The notes beneath the pieces are model-generated. The model saw only the letters and a list, made by a program, of their open reading frames with translations. It was not told the DNA's origin and searched no databases. Of a DNA stretch of 64,000 nt, positions 10,550-21,005 are shown one piece after another (positions within the stretch are counted from its first letter, which is position 1; each line of letters opens with the position of its first letter). The translations under genes and the position numbers were made by a program. The DNA is from Morchella semilibera (taxonomy: Eukaryota > Ascomycota > Pezizomycetes > Pezizales > Morchellaceae). The DNA is taken from assembly GCA_009192285.1 (NCBI GenBank), contig CM018605.1:2935226-2999225 (forward strand), written 5' to 3'.

Positions 10550-13400
10550 TTCGTGTCACACACATACAAATTAATGCCACGCTGGACGACTACGGGTCGC
10601 ATATAAATTCAACGCATCTCCAGCACTCAGGCTCGTAACTACGCTGCCAAGTACTAGGCTATAAGATCGTGTCCTTAATCTCCACCGCATCTAAGTTCCT
10701 TCCCATTGCATCTCGCACCCACCACCTCTCCAATTCTACATGGCTGCCAGCAATGGGCGAGCGCAGTCACTCACTCCTCGTTCACACCCTTTCATGTGGA
10801 GGGTTGTACCATGGCGTGATTGTGGAGAGTGTGTTAATCTATGATTCTAAATAATACATGTATGCATGCTTTTTCAATTGCTTCATCCGCGCCTGCAACC
10901 ATTCTTCTTTGTAGCATGTAATCATGGTTTTTGTATTCCTTCATATTTACATAGAATATGCTTTTTTGACGCGTAAAATCGTGGTTTTTAGCCTTCCAAG
11001 AATTATATATCTTGGTCGCATGGAAGTTATTAGGAGGCCACGCGCAGATAGCTCCCGCCTCTATACTCACTGCCACTCTATAGGAGCCAATCAGTAAGCC
11101 ACACCCATAAGCCTTCTTTCCGTGCATGAGCGGGCATGGGCGGGCGCAGTGAATCCTCGTTCGTACCCTTCTACTCAGAGGAATGCATCATGGTGGGATT
11201 CTAGAGCGAGTAATGATTTATGGTTCTGTATCAAATGTATGCTATTTTGACTCTTTCATATCTAAATGAAGACGTATTTTTTCACGTCACACACATAGAA
11301 AGAACTGCCAAGCTGGACAACTACGGGTCGTATACAAATTCAACGCACCCCGTCACCGAAGCTCACCACCATGCTCGCAACCACGCTCGCCTCCACACCA
11401 TGGGAGCTATTAAGGAACCGCACCCATATAGCTCCCTGCCTCTGCACTCACCTCCACACCACGGAAGCCATTAGGAAGTCACACCTACATGGCCTATTAC
11501 TGGGTACGGACGGGCGTAGTTAGCTATAAGGAGTGAGTGATAATCTATGACGATCCATCAAATGCATGTTTTTTTAGCTCCTTTAATTCCATACAAAAAC
11601 ATGCTCTTTCTGGGCGTTGAAATGTCCTTTCCTGTCACATGGAAGCCATGAGGGAGCCATGCCCAAACGGTTCCATGCCTCTCCACAGACCTCCGCAACA
11701 TGGAAGCCAGACCCAAATACTTCCCTGCTCCTTCACTCGCTCACACGCCCTTGCAGCCATTATGGAGCCACATCCAAATGGCTTCCTGCTTCTCCACTCG
11801 CTTCCACACCATTGCAGCTATTTCAAAGCCACACATACGCCTCCTACTTCTACACCCACTCCCACACCTTGGAGCCCACGATGGGGCCACAACCGTATGC
11901 CATGCTGCTAGCGTCGGGCAGGTACAGTGAATCCACGTTCGCATCCTTCCATGTGGAGTCCCTATTCTAAAGCGGATAATAATCTATGTTTCTAAATCGA
12001 ACGCATGGTTTCATCTATGCTCGGAAACATGCATTTTGGAGCATGGAATCGATGTTTTTAGACTGCTTCACATCCACATGAAATCGTGCCATTTCGGACA
12101 TTTCACATGCACATGGAATCATGCTCTTTGGCGCGTGAAAACATGTTTATTTTGGCGCATGGAAGCTATTAAGAAGCCACACGTAAGTGACCCCCTGCCT
12201 CCACACTTGCTTCCACACTATGGGAGCCATTATGGAGCCGTACTCATATAGCTTCCTGCCTCTGCACCCACTTCCACACACTGGAAGCTATACCTAAATG
12301 GCTCCCTGCCTCTACAGTGGCTTCCGCACAATGGTAGTGATTATGGAGCCACACCCAAATGGAAGACACACCCAAATGGTTCCCCGCCTCTGCACACGCT
12401 TCCACACCATGGAAGCCCATGCGTAGCCATACATATATTGCCTACTGCCTCTATACTCGCCTACACTCGCATCCACACCCTGGAAGCCATGTTGAGGCCA
12501 CAAACACATTGATCCCTGCCAGCGGCGGGCGGGCGCTGTGGATCCTCGTTCGCACCCTTTCATGTGGAGGCATACACCTTGGCACAGTATATCCTCACTC
12601 GTAGAGGCAGGCACCATAGCGCGATTATGCAGTGAGTGATAATCTATGATTCTACATCGAAGTCATGGTTTTACATTCACTTGAGAACATACCTTTTCGA
12701 CTTGTTTACTTGTGCCTGGAAACATCCTTCTTTGGGGCATAGGAACATGTGCTTTGGAGCATTGAATAGTCATTTTTACACTGCTTCGCCTGCGCCTAGA
12801 ATAATGCTTTTTTAGCGCACGGAAGTCATTGGGAGCAACACCCAGATGGCTTCCAGCCTCTACACTCGCTTTCACACCCTGGAAGCTGTCAGGAGGTCAT
12901 GCCCAGATGACTTCCTACCAGCGGCGGGCGGACGCAGTTAAGGAGTCACAATTAATGCTGTAAACTAAAAAACAAAAAAACAGTTAAGGAGTCACGGTTC
13001 TGAGGCGAGTGATAATAGATGATTCTGAATTCTTTTTCAATCGATTCGCATCCACATGGGGACCGGCTTTTTTGATGTATGAAAACATCCTTTTTTGGAG
13101 TATGGAACCGTGGTTTTTACACTGCTAGGAATCATCCTTTTTTGGCGCATAGAAACCATGGAAGCCATATCCAAATTCCTGCCACAACACTCGCTTCCAC
13201 ACCATGGAAGTGATTATGGAGCCACACTCATATGGCTTCCTGCTTCCGTGCCCGCTTCCATACCCAGGAAGCGATTATCGAGGCAGAATCATATGGGCTC
13301 CTGGTAGCGACGGGCGCAGTGAGTCCTCGTTCCCACTCTTTTATATGAAGCCGCGATTCTGGAGCGAGTGATTCTTCATATAAATAATCCAAATACAGAT
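10550..13400. repeat. Degenerate higher-order satellite
   Basis: The region is built from degenerate units of about 60 bp around words such as CCACACCATGGAAGCCAT, TATGGAGCCACACCCAAATG and GCTTCCTGCCTCTACACTCG. Longer repeats of 320-660 bp are superimposed. They are marked by an anchor like GCGAGTGATAATCTATGATT (about 10828, 11209, 11530, 11975, 12630, 13009, 13365) and by GGCGGGCGCAGTGAATCCTCG. A 75-bp block at 10553-10627 recurs at 11280-11352. Every open frame within is a by-product of the array. Confidence 0.75.
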
Positions 13401-13771
13401 ATGCGGGCGGGCGGTAAAATTATTCATTAGTTTTTTTGGAGTCGGAGACATATGTACATACAAAATGTGGGTACATGTACTTGAATATACCGTACATGTA
13501 AGTATACCCCTGCCTTAGCCGTATTGTTGGCCTCCCTACGGGAAGAACAAGCTGTCCATCCTAGAAAACATATCTGGCTAGCTACCCGCCTCCCTACCCC
13601 TCCTCTTACACTCCTATTCCATCACCTCCATCTTCATCCATCAACCAGTGATCTCAATCAAATGGCTCATTCCATCAACTGGACTCTTAACATGGGCCCG
13701 GATACATGAATGGTGTCTGATACACAAGATGAATTTTCGATTCTTATCGCTCCTCTTTGGCTGTGGGAAAC
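13401..13771. other. Gap before the retrotransposon
   Basis: There is no gene. A palindromic GTACATGTAC word sits near 13470-13500. The last 30 bp (TTTGGCTGTGGGAAACCG) belong to the same TTGGCTGTG repeat that continues right of the retrotransposon at 21591, so the element landed inside that repeat. Confidence 0.5.
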
Positions 13772-13776
13772 CGTTA
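13772..13776. repeat. Target-site duplication, left (CGTTA)
   Basis: CGTTA lies directly outside the left LTR and is repeated at 21586-21590. A 5-bp duplication is the norm for Ty3/gypsy integrases. Confidence 0.95.
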
Positions 13777-14356
13777 TGTAAAGGGATATCCCGAAGAGTC
13801 TTGGGATATGGCTAGTGCTAAGCAATAGTTCTGTAGCGTTTAAACTTTGTAATTTGATAAACCGGATTCCGCTCGCTTGAGTTCTTGAAGGATGATGATT
13901 CCAACAAGACGAGGGCAATCAGGCTTCTATTTATACATGAGTGGCTCAAGGCCTAGACGAGTCTTCTATCTAAGATCACGCCATAATTCCTTCCATAACA
14001 TTCTATCTTCGCAACCCTGCCCGATTCCATACATCGGCGGTGCTTCCTAAAACCACCCATACTATCCGCGACCGTGTAACTTGCCAAGAGCCAAGGCGTC
14101 AATACAATAGGACGTTAGAGGTGCTAAGCACCCTACCCCGCTTCTATGCTTTTTCAGGGAGAGTCTCCCACATGCGATAGAACGTGTAAGCCAACAAGCC
14201 CATGCTATTGCGACGCACCCCTCATGGATGGCGCAACCCCATTATATTTAGCCAAGACCCTTGTTGGTTACCCGACCGACTCTCTTCACAACTCATCACT
14301 CTAAACCCACGCCCATTATAACACCCTTAACACAACACCCCGGATATCCTATAACA
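13777..14356 (-). repeat. 3' LTR (580 bp)
   Basis: The + strand begins TGTAAAGGGATATCCC and ends ATATCCTATAACA. It matches 21006-21585 throughout, and I saw no mismatch. A TATA-type box (TATAAATAG in the sense direction) lies at 13927-13935. Confidence 0.97.
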
Positions 14357-14372
14357 CTACTCCCCCTCCTAA
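14357..14372 (-). other. Polypurine tract of the retrotransposon
   Basis: In the sense direction the bases just before the 3' LTR read TTAGGAGGGGGAGTAG, which is almost entirely purine. This is the expected primer for plus-strand DNA synthesis. Confidence 0.8.
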
Positions 14373-14451
14373 GACGTCGTCCCCGACCGTTAAAACCTCT
14401 GTATGGAAAAAACCCTGTGGGAAAACCCATACGCGAGGAAAGGTATCAGGA

Positions 14452-17400
14452 CTACTCTTCAAGTAACCGTCGTCGCTTATGAGTCCGTCTGACTCCCGAT
14501 GCGAGGTCCTGGCTTCCTTGACTGCGAGTATGAGGGTGAGCCTTAGTGACAGGTTTGGCGTTCTCATCAGCCAAGGCTTCCTGTGGTTCCGGTGTTGCGA
14601 GTCGTTTACGGGTGTTCTGTTGCCTACTCGGATCCGAATCTTCACGATAAGGTCGAAGCAACATCTCGTGGAACACGTTGTGTATCTTCCATTCTACCGG
14701 AAGGTCCAAACGATACGCTCGATTGCCGATTTTGGCGACAACTTCGAATGGTCCTGTAAACTTATCTGACCACTTGTTGTAACCGCCGAGGTTCCTAGTG
14801 TCTAAAAGAACCTTCTGTCCTGGTATAAACTGTTGGACTGTTGGCCCGGGTCGTGACGCCATTTTATCGTACGTCTTCTGAAGAGTCTCCCGTGCCAGCT
14901 CATGGGCCGATAGGATTTCATCGAGATAGTTATTCCCGTTGTCATCCAGTCGTTCGATTTCTGCGTCCGTTGGCCAGTCTGTCCGAGGGTGAAACCCATA
15001 GTTGACATAGAAGGGTGACTGTCCGGTAGAGGAATGCTTCGCGTTGTTGTAGGCGTATTCACAGATAGGAAGGAGATCTCTCCACTTCTTACCCGTACCG
15101 GCCGTAAATGCGCGAAGGTAGGACTCCATATGCTGATTTGTCCTCTCGGTTTGGCCATCTGTTTGGGGGTGGAACGATGTTGAGAGTCTTCTACGAATCC
15201 CTAGTCGTTCCGTAACTGCCACCCAAAAGGCCGACACGAACTGAGTACCTCTGTCTGATACTATCGATCGAGGTAGTCCGTGGAAGCGCCATATGTCCTT
15301 GACAAAGGCCTGAGCGGTCTGTTCCGCATTGATACCCGTCATTGGGATGAAGTGGGCCATTTTACTAAAACGGTCTACGACAACCAACACGTTACGGTAT
15401 CCCGACTTCTCTTTTGGCATTTCTACTACGAAATCCATTGAGATGTCGTTCCAGGGCGTAGTCGCTAACTCTAGGGGTTGAGGCAACGATAGGTGACGCC
15501 GTCGCTGTTTTGCTCGCTGGCAAACATCGCAGGTCTGAACGTACTTAGCGACGTCCGTGGTCATTCCAGGCCACCAGTAATTCCTATCAATCAACTCAAG
15601 GGTTTTATCCCTCCCTAGATGCCCCGCTACCGGTCTGTCATGATGATCTTCAATGACTTGCTTGACCGCATGCCCAGGCACAACCCAACGTCCATCGTGG
15701 GTGGCCGTATTCTGATCGGGATCCCACTTTTCGTGCAGCGTGTCCTCTCCTGAGCTCGACGTCTGCCGGGTCCACCAGTCTTCCGGACACTCGCCATCAG
15801 ATTGCTCATCCGGAACAATTCTGCGTGTCCATTGACTTCCTTGCTCATACCAGTCCTGTAGCGCCGAAGGCAGACCTACACCCGGTATGTGTACCCACTG
15901 ACTCAATAATGTCCGTTCCGAATGGGGGTTACTGACGATTTCGCTACCGAATGCTACCTCGGTACTTGACTTTCTTGCGAACTGTTCGATTGTAAGCAAC
16001 TGTTTTACTGGTTGCTCACGAATTACTCCCCCTTCCAGGGCGTACTCCGGACGCCGTGTCAACGCATCGGGCTTGCCGTTCTTGTCGCCTGGTCGGTAGT
16101 GGATCTTGAAGCGAAAAGGTGCTATCTTTTCGGCCCAACGAGCCTGCCTTCTGGACAGCTTCTTGGTCGTTGTGAAGTACTGAAGGTTTTGGTGATCAGA
16201 ATATATCTGGATAGGTATGTCCGTACCTTCCAGCCAGTGTCTCCAAGTCAAGAGAGCAGAAACTATCGCGAGCATCTCTTTATCATAGATCTCGTAGTTG
16301 ACCTCTGCCTCGTTGAACTTGCGAGAGTGATATGCCACCGGATGCAACATACCATCATCGAACACCTGGGATAGGATCGCGCCTTCAGCCCAGTCGCTGG
16401 CATCAGTTTCAAGGACAGCCTGGCGATGTTCGTCATAGTGTCGGAGGATTGGAGCGGTGGTGAATCTCTTCTTGAGTTCGGTGAAAGCATCCTGCTGCTC
16501 CCGACCCCATTTCCAGACGGCGTTCTTCTTCAGGAGATCGGTCATAGGTCTACACACTTCTGAGTAGCCGTAGATGAACCGTCGGAGGAAGTTGGCGAAT
16601 CCCAAGAAACACTGAAGCTCCTTCACCTTGGTTGGCGCCAGCCACTCGGTGATAGCCTTCACCTTTTCTGGTGAGACCTGGGTTCCCGTACCTGATAGCT
16701 TGAATCCTAGGAATTCTACCTCCGTTTGGAACCAAGCCGTCTTTTTCAGGTTGCCGAATAAATGGTGTTGTCGTAGCCGCTCCAGCACCCTGCGCACCAG
16801 AGCAATATGCTCTTCTCTAGACTTGGAATATATCAGGATATCATCCAAGTATACCACTAGGCCTTGATCTAACAGATCCTTGAATATCGTGTTGACCATC
16901 GCTTGGAACGTTGCTGGCGCGTTCGTCAAGCCGAAGGGCATCACCTTGTATTCAAAATGGCCATATTTGGTTCGGAAAGCTGTCTTCCACTCCTCTCCTT
17001 CGGCGATCCTTACTAGGTTATAACCGTTCTTGAGATCTATCTTGGTGAAGAAGAGAGCTCCCTTCGTCGAGTCTGCCAACTCAGCCATGAGTGGCAGCGG
17101 GTATCGGTTCTTGACTGTGACGGCGTTTAGTCCGCGGTAGTCGACGCATAACCGTAATGACCCATCTGGTTTAGGGACGAAGAGGATTGGTGCCGCTGCT
17201 GGGCTCGAAGACGGGACAATTTTACCTGCCGCTAACATCTCGTCCAGGTATTCCCTCAGCGCTTTCTGTTCCGGGGGGCTCAACGGGTAGATCGGGCCCC
17301 ACGGAGGCTGGCTTCCGTCTATCAGAGGAATCGTATGATCCCACTGTCCATGTTCCGGCAGGCGGCCTGCTCCGTCTAAGGAGAACACGTCTGCGTAGTC

Positions 17401-17985
17401 TTGGAACTCTGCCGGGATAGCACTAGCGAGAGTTTCGCTTCCCGACCCGCGTGACCAGAAAGGGTGCGACTCGATGGATACTACTGGCTCAGGGTCTGGC
17501 ATATGTCGGAGAAGTCTGACCACTTTCTCTTGCCAACCCTCTTCGTACATATCCAAGTCTGTCATCATGCATCCCTTAATCTGACACTGGATACTATTGA
17601 AGGTGACTAGGTTCTGTCCCCAATGTATCGTAGGTTGATGCTCTGTGAGCCATCGATGTGGTATTACAAGGTCTTCTCCAGCAAAGGTACCGATTTCGCA
17701 GGTGACTAGCCTGTCGAGGTGGCTACCGATCCGGAGTGTGAGGGGTTGGGTGGTGTGAGTGCCGGAGTGAGGCATGCGTGTGCCGTCGGCTTGCTTAATG
17801 AGGAGGATTTTAGGTCGATTCTGGATTGGGATGTCGGCCTTCTTGACGCAGTCCCATGACATGATCCAGTCTTCGGTGCCACTGTCTAGGAGGGCTTTGA
17901 CAGTATGAGTGAAGTGCTTGTTGGTCTTTGGGTTAGCCCAAGAGATTTCTATCTCCAGGCGTGTTTCTTGAGTTGAGGTGGTCAT
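14452..17985 (-). CDS. pol: Pol polyprotein (protease-RT-RNase H-integrase)
   Basis: 1,177 residues, uninterrupted. The aspartic protease motif is LLDSGTEDW (about 31-39). The reverse transcriptase carries YPLPLM, KIDLKNGYN, MPFGLTNAP and the catalytic YLDD (about 375-378). RNase H shows ETDASDW (about 521), YEIYDKE and YSDHQNL. The integrase shows an H-H-C-C zinc region (H...GHLGRDKT ... CDVCQRAK, about 782-828) and a D,D-35-E core: SMDFVVEMP, IVSDRGTQF, QTDGQTERTNQHMESYL. The GPY/F-like module reads FTGPFEVV, followed by HNVFHEMLLRPY. The C-tail is basic (KRRRLLEE), could act as a nuclear-localisation signal, and holds no chromodomain. All catalytic residues I looked for are present, so the enzyme looks functional. 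It is in a different frame from gag and separated from it by 416 nt. Confidence 0.97.
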   Translation of the reverse strand: MTTSTQETRLEIEISWANPKTNKHFTHTVKALLDSGTEDWIMSWDCVKKADIPIQNRPKILLIKQADGTRMPHSGTHTTQPLTLRIGSHLDRLVTCEIGTFAGEDLVIPHRWLTEHQPTIHWGQNLVTFNSIQCQIKGCMMTDLDMYEEGWQEKVVRLLRHMPDPEPVVSIESHPFWSRGSGSETLASAIPAEFQDYADVFSLDGAGRLPEHGQWDHTIPLIDGSQPPWGPIYPLSPPEQKALREYLDEMLAAGKIVPSSSPAAAPILFVPKPDGSLRLCVDYRGLNAVTVKNRYPLPLMAELADSTKGALFFTKIDLKNGYNLVRIAEGEEWKTAFRTKYGHFEYKVMPFGLTNAPATFQAMVNTIFKDLLDQGLVVYLDDILIYSKSREEHIALVRRVLERLRQHHLFGNLKKTAWFQTEVEFLGFKLSGTGTQVSPEKVKAITEWLAPTKVKELQCFLGFANFLRRFIYGYSEVCRPMTDLLKKNAVWKWGREQQDAFTELKKRFTTAPILRHYDEHRQAVLETDASDWAEGAILSQVFDDGMLHPVAYHSRKFNEAEVNYEIYDKEMLAIVSALLTWRHWLEGTDIPIQIYSDHQNLQYFTTTKKLSRRQARWAEKIAPFRFKIHYRPGDKNGKPDALTRRPEYALEGGVIREQPVKQLLTIEQFARKSSTEVAFGSEIVSNPHSERTLLSQWVHIPGVGLPSALQDWYEQGSQWTRRIVPDEQSDGECPEDWWTRQTSSSGEDTLHEKWDPDQNTATHDGRWVVPGHAVKQVIEDHHDRPVAGHLGRDKTLELIDRNYWWPGMTTDVAKYVQTCDVCQRAKQRRRHLSLPQPLELATTPWNDISMDFVVEMPKEKSGYRNVLVVVDRFSKMAHFIPMTGINAEQTAQAFVKDIWRFHGLPRSIVSDRGTQFVSAFWVAVTERLGIRRRLSTSFHPQTDGQTERTNQHMESYLRAFTAGTGKKWRDLLPICEYAYNNAKHSSTGQSPFYVNYGFHPRTDWPTDAEIERLDDNGNNYLDEILSAHELARETLQKTYDKMASRPGPTVQQFIPGQKVLLDTRNLGGYNKWSDKFTGPFEVVAKIGNRAYRLDLPVEWKIHNVFHEMLLRPYREDSDPSRQQNTRKRLATPEPQEALADENAKPVTKAHPHTRSQGSQDLASGVRRTHKRRRLLEE

Positions 17986-18082
17986 TGTAAAGTTGTGCGA
18001 TGGTTATGAGAGGTATTGATTGTATGGTAGTAATTGGTGGAGAAGGTTGTTGATGTTCTTCGAAGAGGTGGGAGGTAGTGCC

Positions 18083-18090
18083 CTTTTATA
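18083..18090 (-). promoter_or_regulatory. TATA box in the gag-pol spacer
   Basis: In the sense direction the spacer reads GGCTATAAAAGGGC, 98 nt upstream of the pol ATG. It is followed by a C/A-rich leader (CAACCTTCTCCACC ... CACAACTTTACA) that resembles a fungal 5' UTR. This suggests pol may have its own promoter. LTR elements normally express pol by readthrough or frameshifting from the full-length RNA. Confidence 0.5.
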
Positions 18091-18401
18091 GCCAAGTGCG
18101 GGGTAATCCTTTTCTATACTGGCATGTGTTAACTTACTATTGCTCGACAGATCATGTGGGTCGTGGCCTATGGGTGCGTCATACGCTCCTCCCGCAGCAT
18201 ATCCACATGTCCCGCTTTTCGGTTACGGTTGCTCTTGATAGATAGGGATTTCCCGTGCACATGTGACTTATTGAGGCATTTTTGCGTAGAAAACCAATTA
18301 AATTCCGTGTAGCCCATACAATCTTCGCATAGCCATGCCGGTACAAATATCCGAAAATAATATCTCTAAGAAATAACTTATGAAAAGACCCAATAACCAT
18401 T

Positions 18402-20546
18402 TCAATCTTCCTCCAGTGACGTAATCCTAGACCTAAATGCTTCCGTCTGCGATCCTTGTTTCCTCTTTTTCTCACCCCCCTTTCCAGGCTCCTTTCTCCC
18501 AGAAGGAGTATCTTCCCGTTTGCGTTTTCCCCTACTCGACTCAGTCGTAAACCTAACTTTACTGGTCGCAAAGCAATTCTTAGCGATGTGACCTTCTCGA
18601 CCGCACCTGAGGCATTTATTTTCCTTTTGCCACCGGTCCTTCTCGTCCTGGGTAGCACCAAGGCTTCCAGACTGGGGCTCACGGTGCGTCGTCTCCGCCT
18701 GTTGCCTTCTTGGCCGTTCCCTGGAGCGTTGTCGGCGTTTGGAGGCCTGAGGTTCCCGGGTTTTCTCCCGTTCTTTGCCACGCAGTATCTCTCTGCGGGC
18801 TTTTACTTCAGCGTCCTTGCGCCCGACCTTGCGTACCCAGGCTAACCAGGCCGGAAAGCTGGATGGTTCTTCGATCGCCGCGAGAGTCTTGTTTCCAAGG
18901 AGGAGTTTATTCCTGCAAGGATCATAGACTTCATGACGATTGGCCCTACCTGTGCGTCCCATTCGAGGTTCTGCATCTCATTGATGTAATCGTCGATTGG
19001 GCCAGTTTGACGGAGCCTATCCATCTTTTGCTTGGCCTGTTCTTGACTGGTACGATTACCATACTGGGTGCGCAGTTCCCTCTTAAAAGCCTCCCAAGTA
19101 CCGAGCCCAGGTTCTACACTGAGCCTTTCCTTGTAATTTCGCCAGAAGCTGGCGGCACTTCCCTGAAGTTCGAGGGACGCCCACAGAATCTTGGTCTTAT
19201 CATCCCATCGGACCTTCTTCTGTAGGGTCGATCAGAATTTCCATCTGATCTATCCAGTGCCGCACGTCTTGGTCTGGTTTTCCGGCGAAGGGGATCTTGG
19301 CTTGCTTTGGGGTTTCTCCCGCAGCAGGAACATTGGTGACCGGGGGAGGTAGCATTTCTGCCCACCGTTGAGCCCGTCTCCGGCGATCTCTCTCTGCTCT
19401 CCTTCTTCTCTCGTCCTCATCCGAGTCAGAGGAGTCTGAAGGGTCTGGATTGCTACCTCCAGTCCTTCCTCGTCCTCCACCGTTGCCTCCGCGTCCGCCT
19501 CCCTGGCCTCCATGGGCACTTCCGTGTTGGGATCTTGTATAAATTGGATCCGCTGGTGGAGGGGGCGCAATTTCGATTGGCGGTGGTGGTGGTACTCGTC
19601 CTCCTTCCTCTGACTCACTTTCCACTGCCGCTTGCCTTCCCTTCCCTTTGTTCCCCGTGGCCCGCCTCATCTCTTCCAGGAGGGTTTTCATACCTTCCTG
19701 AGTGGTGGCCAACAATTGCTCCGCTCGTTCCCTTTCCCTAGTCAATTCCTCCTGATCCACCGCCTTGGCGGCCTCGATTCGTTGGAGGGCCTCAGTGACC
19801 TCTGCGGGTATAATCACTGCGGGCTGAGTTTCTTTGAGTTGATTGACGTAGGTAACCAGGGCCTGGGTCTGTTCTTCCTGGCGCTGGTGCTGGGCTGTGG
19901 CGGTGTTGGCGAGGCGGGTCACGACCTCGTTGAGTTGCTGGGCCTGCGTACCCGCTTGTGTCTGCAGCCGGAGGTTCATGTCTTGGAGGGCGGTAGCTAT
20001 CCGTACCGTGTTCTCGTCGTTCACGACGAACTTGGCCTGCAGCTCGCTGATTAGAGCTTGATGGGCCCGGTTGTTCTCCTCTATCCGGCGCTCGTGACGG
20101 GAAATAAGTTCCTCGATGACGGGTATGTTCTGGGTACGCGTGGCGAGCTCGCTCACGCCTTGGTGGAGTCCCTGGACGACTTGTCCTCCTTGCCTCAGCA
20201 CCTCCCTGCGGACCGTAGCGGTAAGGAAGGGGTCGTGGGCGCTGATGGGGGCCGATGACTCGTCGCTGTCTTCGGCTTCCTCCCTGACCTCGGAGGGCCT
20301 GCGAGTCAAGTGTGACCCTCGAGTTGGCGTTCGGTAAGGGGAGGTCTCCCTCCTGTCCCTGAGCCGTCTCTGGCCAGGTAATCTCGCCTCTCTCGTTGAC
20401 TCCCAGAGATGTGTTATTGGCGTATCCCTGGTTGTGCCGATGTGTCTCTGCTGAGTCTGCGCCACGAAGGTACGCTGATCCCGCAATGCGACTGCATCCT
20501 GCATTAGCGAGTCTTCCTCGTATGGTAGCTGCAGCGGCTGAGACAT
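18402..20546 (-). CDS. gag: Gag polyprotein, with two compensating frameshifts
   Basis: Starts MSQPLQLPYEE at 20546. It has a long Gln/Glu-rich, probably coiled-coil N-terminal half, then a Pro/Gly/Arg-rich stretch (PPPPPIEIAPPPPADP). The capsid-type segment is RHWIDQMEIL ... WASLELQGSAASFWRNY ... TWEAFKRELRTQYG. It ends with a CCHC zinc knuckle (CLRCGREGHIAKNC) and a basic tail ending SLEED. The first frame stops at 19200. A shift near 19205-19212 is needed to read on through WDDKTKILWASL. A second shift near 18885-18900 returns to the original frame before AAIEEPSSFPAWLAW. Because the LTRs look identical, the shifts are either recent single-base indels, assembly errors, or (least likely) programmed. 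The knuckle-to-pol gap contains a stop. Confidence 0.85.
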
Positions 20547-20844
20547 CGTGGAGTTGTTCGAAGCGGAGATTAGGAGTTCGTCGGGTCCAAGGTTGTGGGG
20601 TGAACCAAGGTACTTGGTGCGCTAAACCGTAGGAGTTCTGGTAAAGCGATACCTTGATGGGTGGAAGGGTGGTAGGTTCGAGGATACACGGATCGTATTC
20701 CTCGAAGAAGCAGTGGGTTTGCGCTTCGTAAAAGAAGCCTCGATATTCCAGGTAGCCGCAGTAAAGATGCTCTGCGCTACCTCGGGGGACAACAAAGGAT
20801 GTCTTGCAGGAGAACTCGTAGATTGAGAGTTCTCGAGGGTGCAT
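20547..20844 (-). CDS. Leader open frame upstream of gag
   Basis: An ATG at 20844 opens a frame of about 100 codons before gag begins. The peptide (MHPRELSIYEFSC ... FEQLHDVS) has ordinary protein-like composition with several aromatic residues, unlike the low-complexity remainder, which merely overlaps gag to 19792. It could be an upstream open frame in the retrotransposon leader, or the original gag N-terminus now separated by a +1 shift. I do not recognise it. Confidence 0.35.
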
Positions 20845-21005
20845 ATGACTATCTTCCTTCGATCGCTACTTCTCTTATTCTCGTACCAAGTGCCCGTGTA
20901 CTATCCGTACCTAGCAATCACACAAGGTAGTTGTTTAAGCGAAGAGTTTTCTCGTGAAGTAGTGGGATGCTCGTAGGGTAAGCGATTGGATAAGGTATCA
21001 AATAG

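Noticed and set aside
11617-12617. Several His/Pro/Ser-rich open frames
   Set aside because: They follow the satellite units on both strands and carry no domain.
14452-14760. Chromodomain at the end of Pol
   Set aside because: After the HNVFHEMLLRPY segment the tail is polar and basic with none of the conserved aromatic residues of a chromodomain.
19792-20546. 350-codon minus-strand frame overlapping gag
   Set aside because: Beyond the first 100 codons it is Arg/Pro/Gly-rich and lies over the clear gag frame. It is a shadow of gag.
20960-21005. tRNA primer-binding site beside the 5' LTR
   Set aside because: The sequence after the LTR (CTATTTGATACC) does not begin TGG. Only a weak 8-nt complement to the LTR itself was seen, too little to call self-priming.
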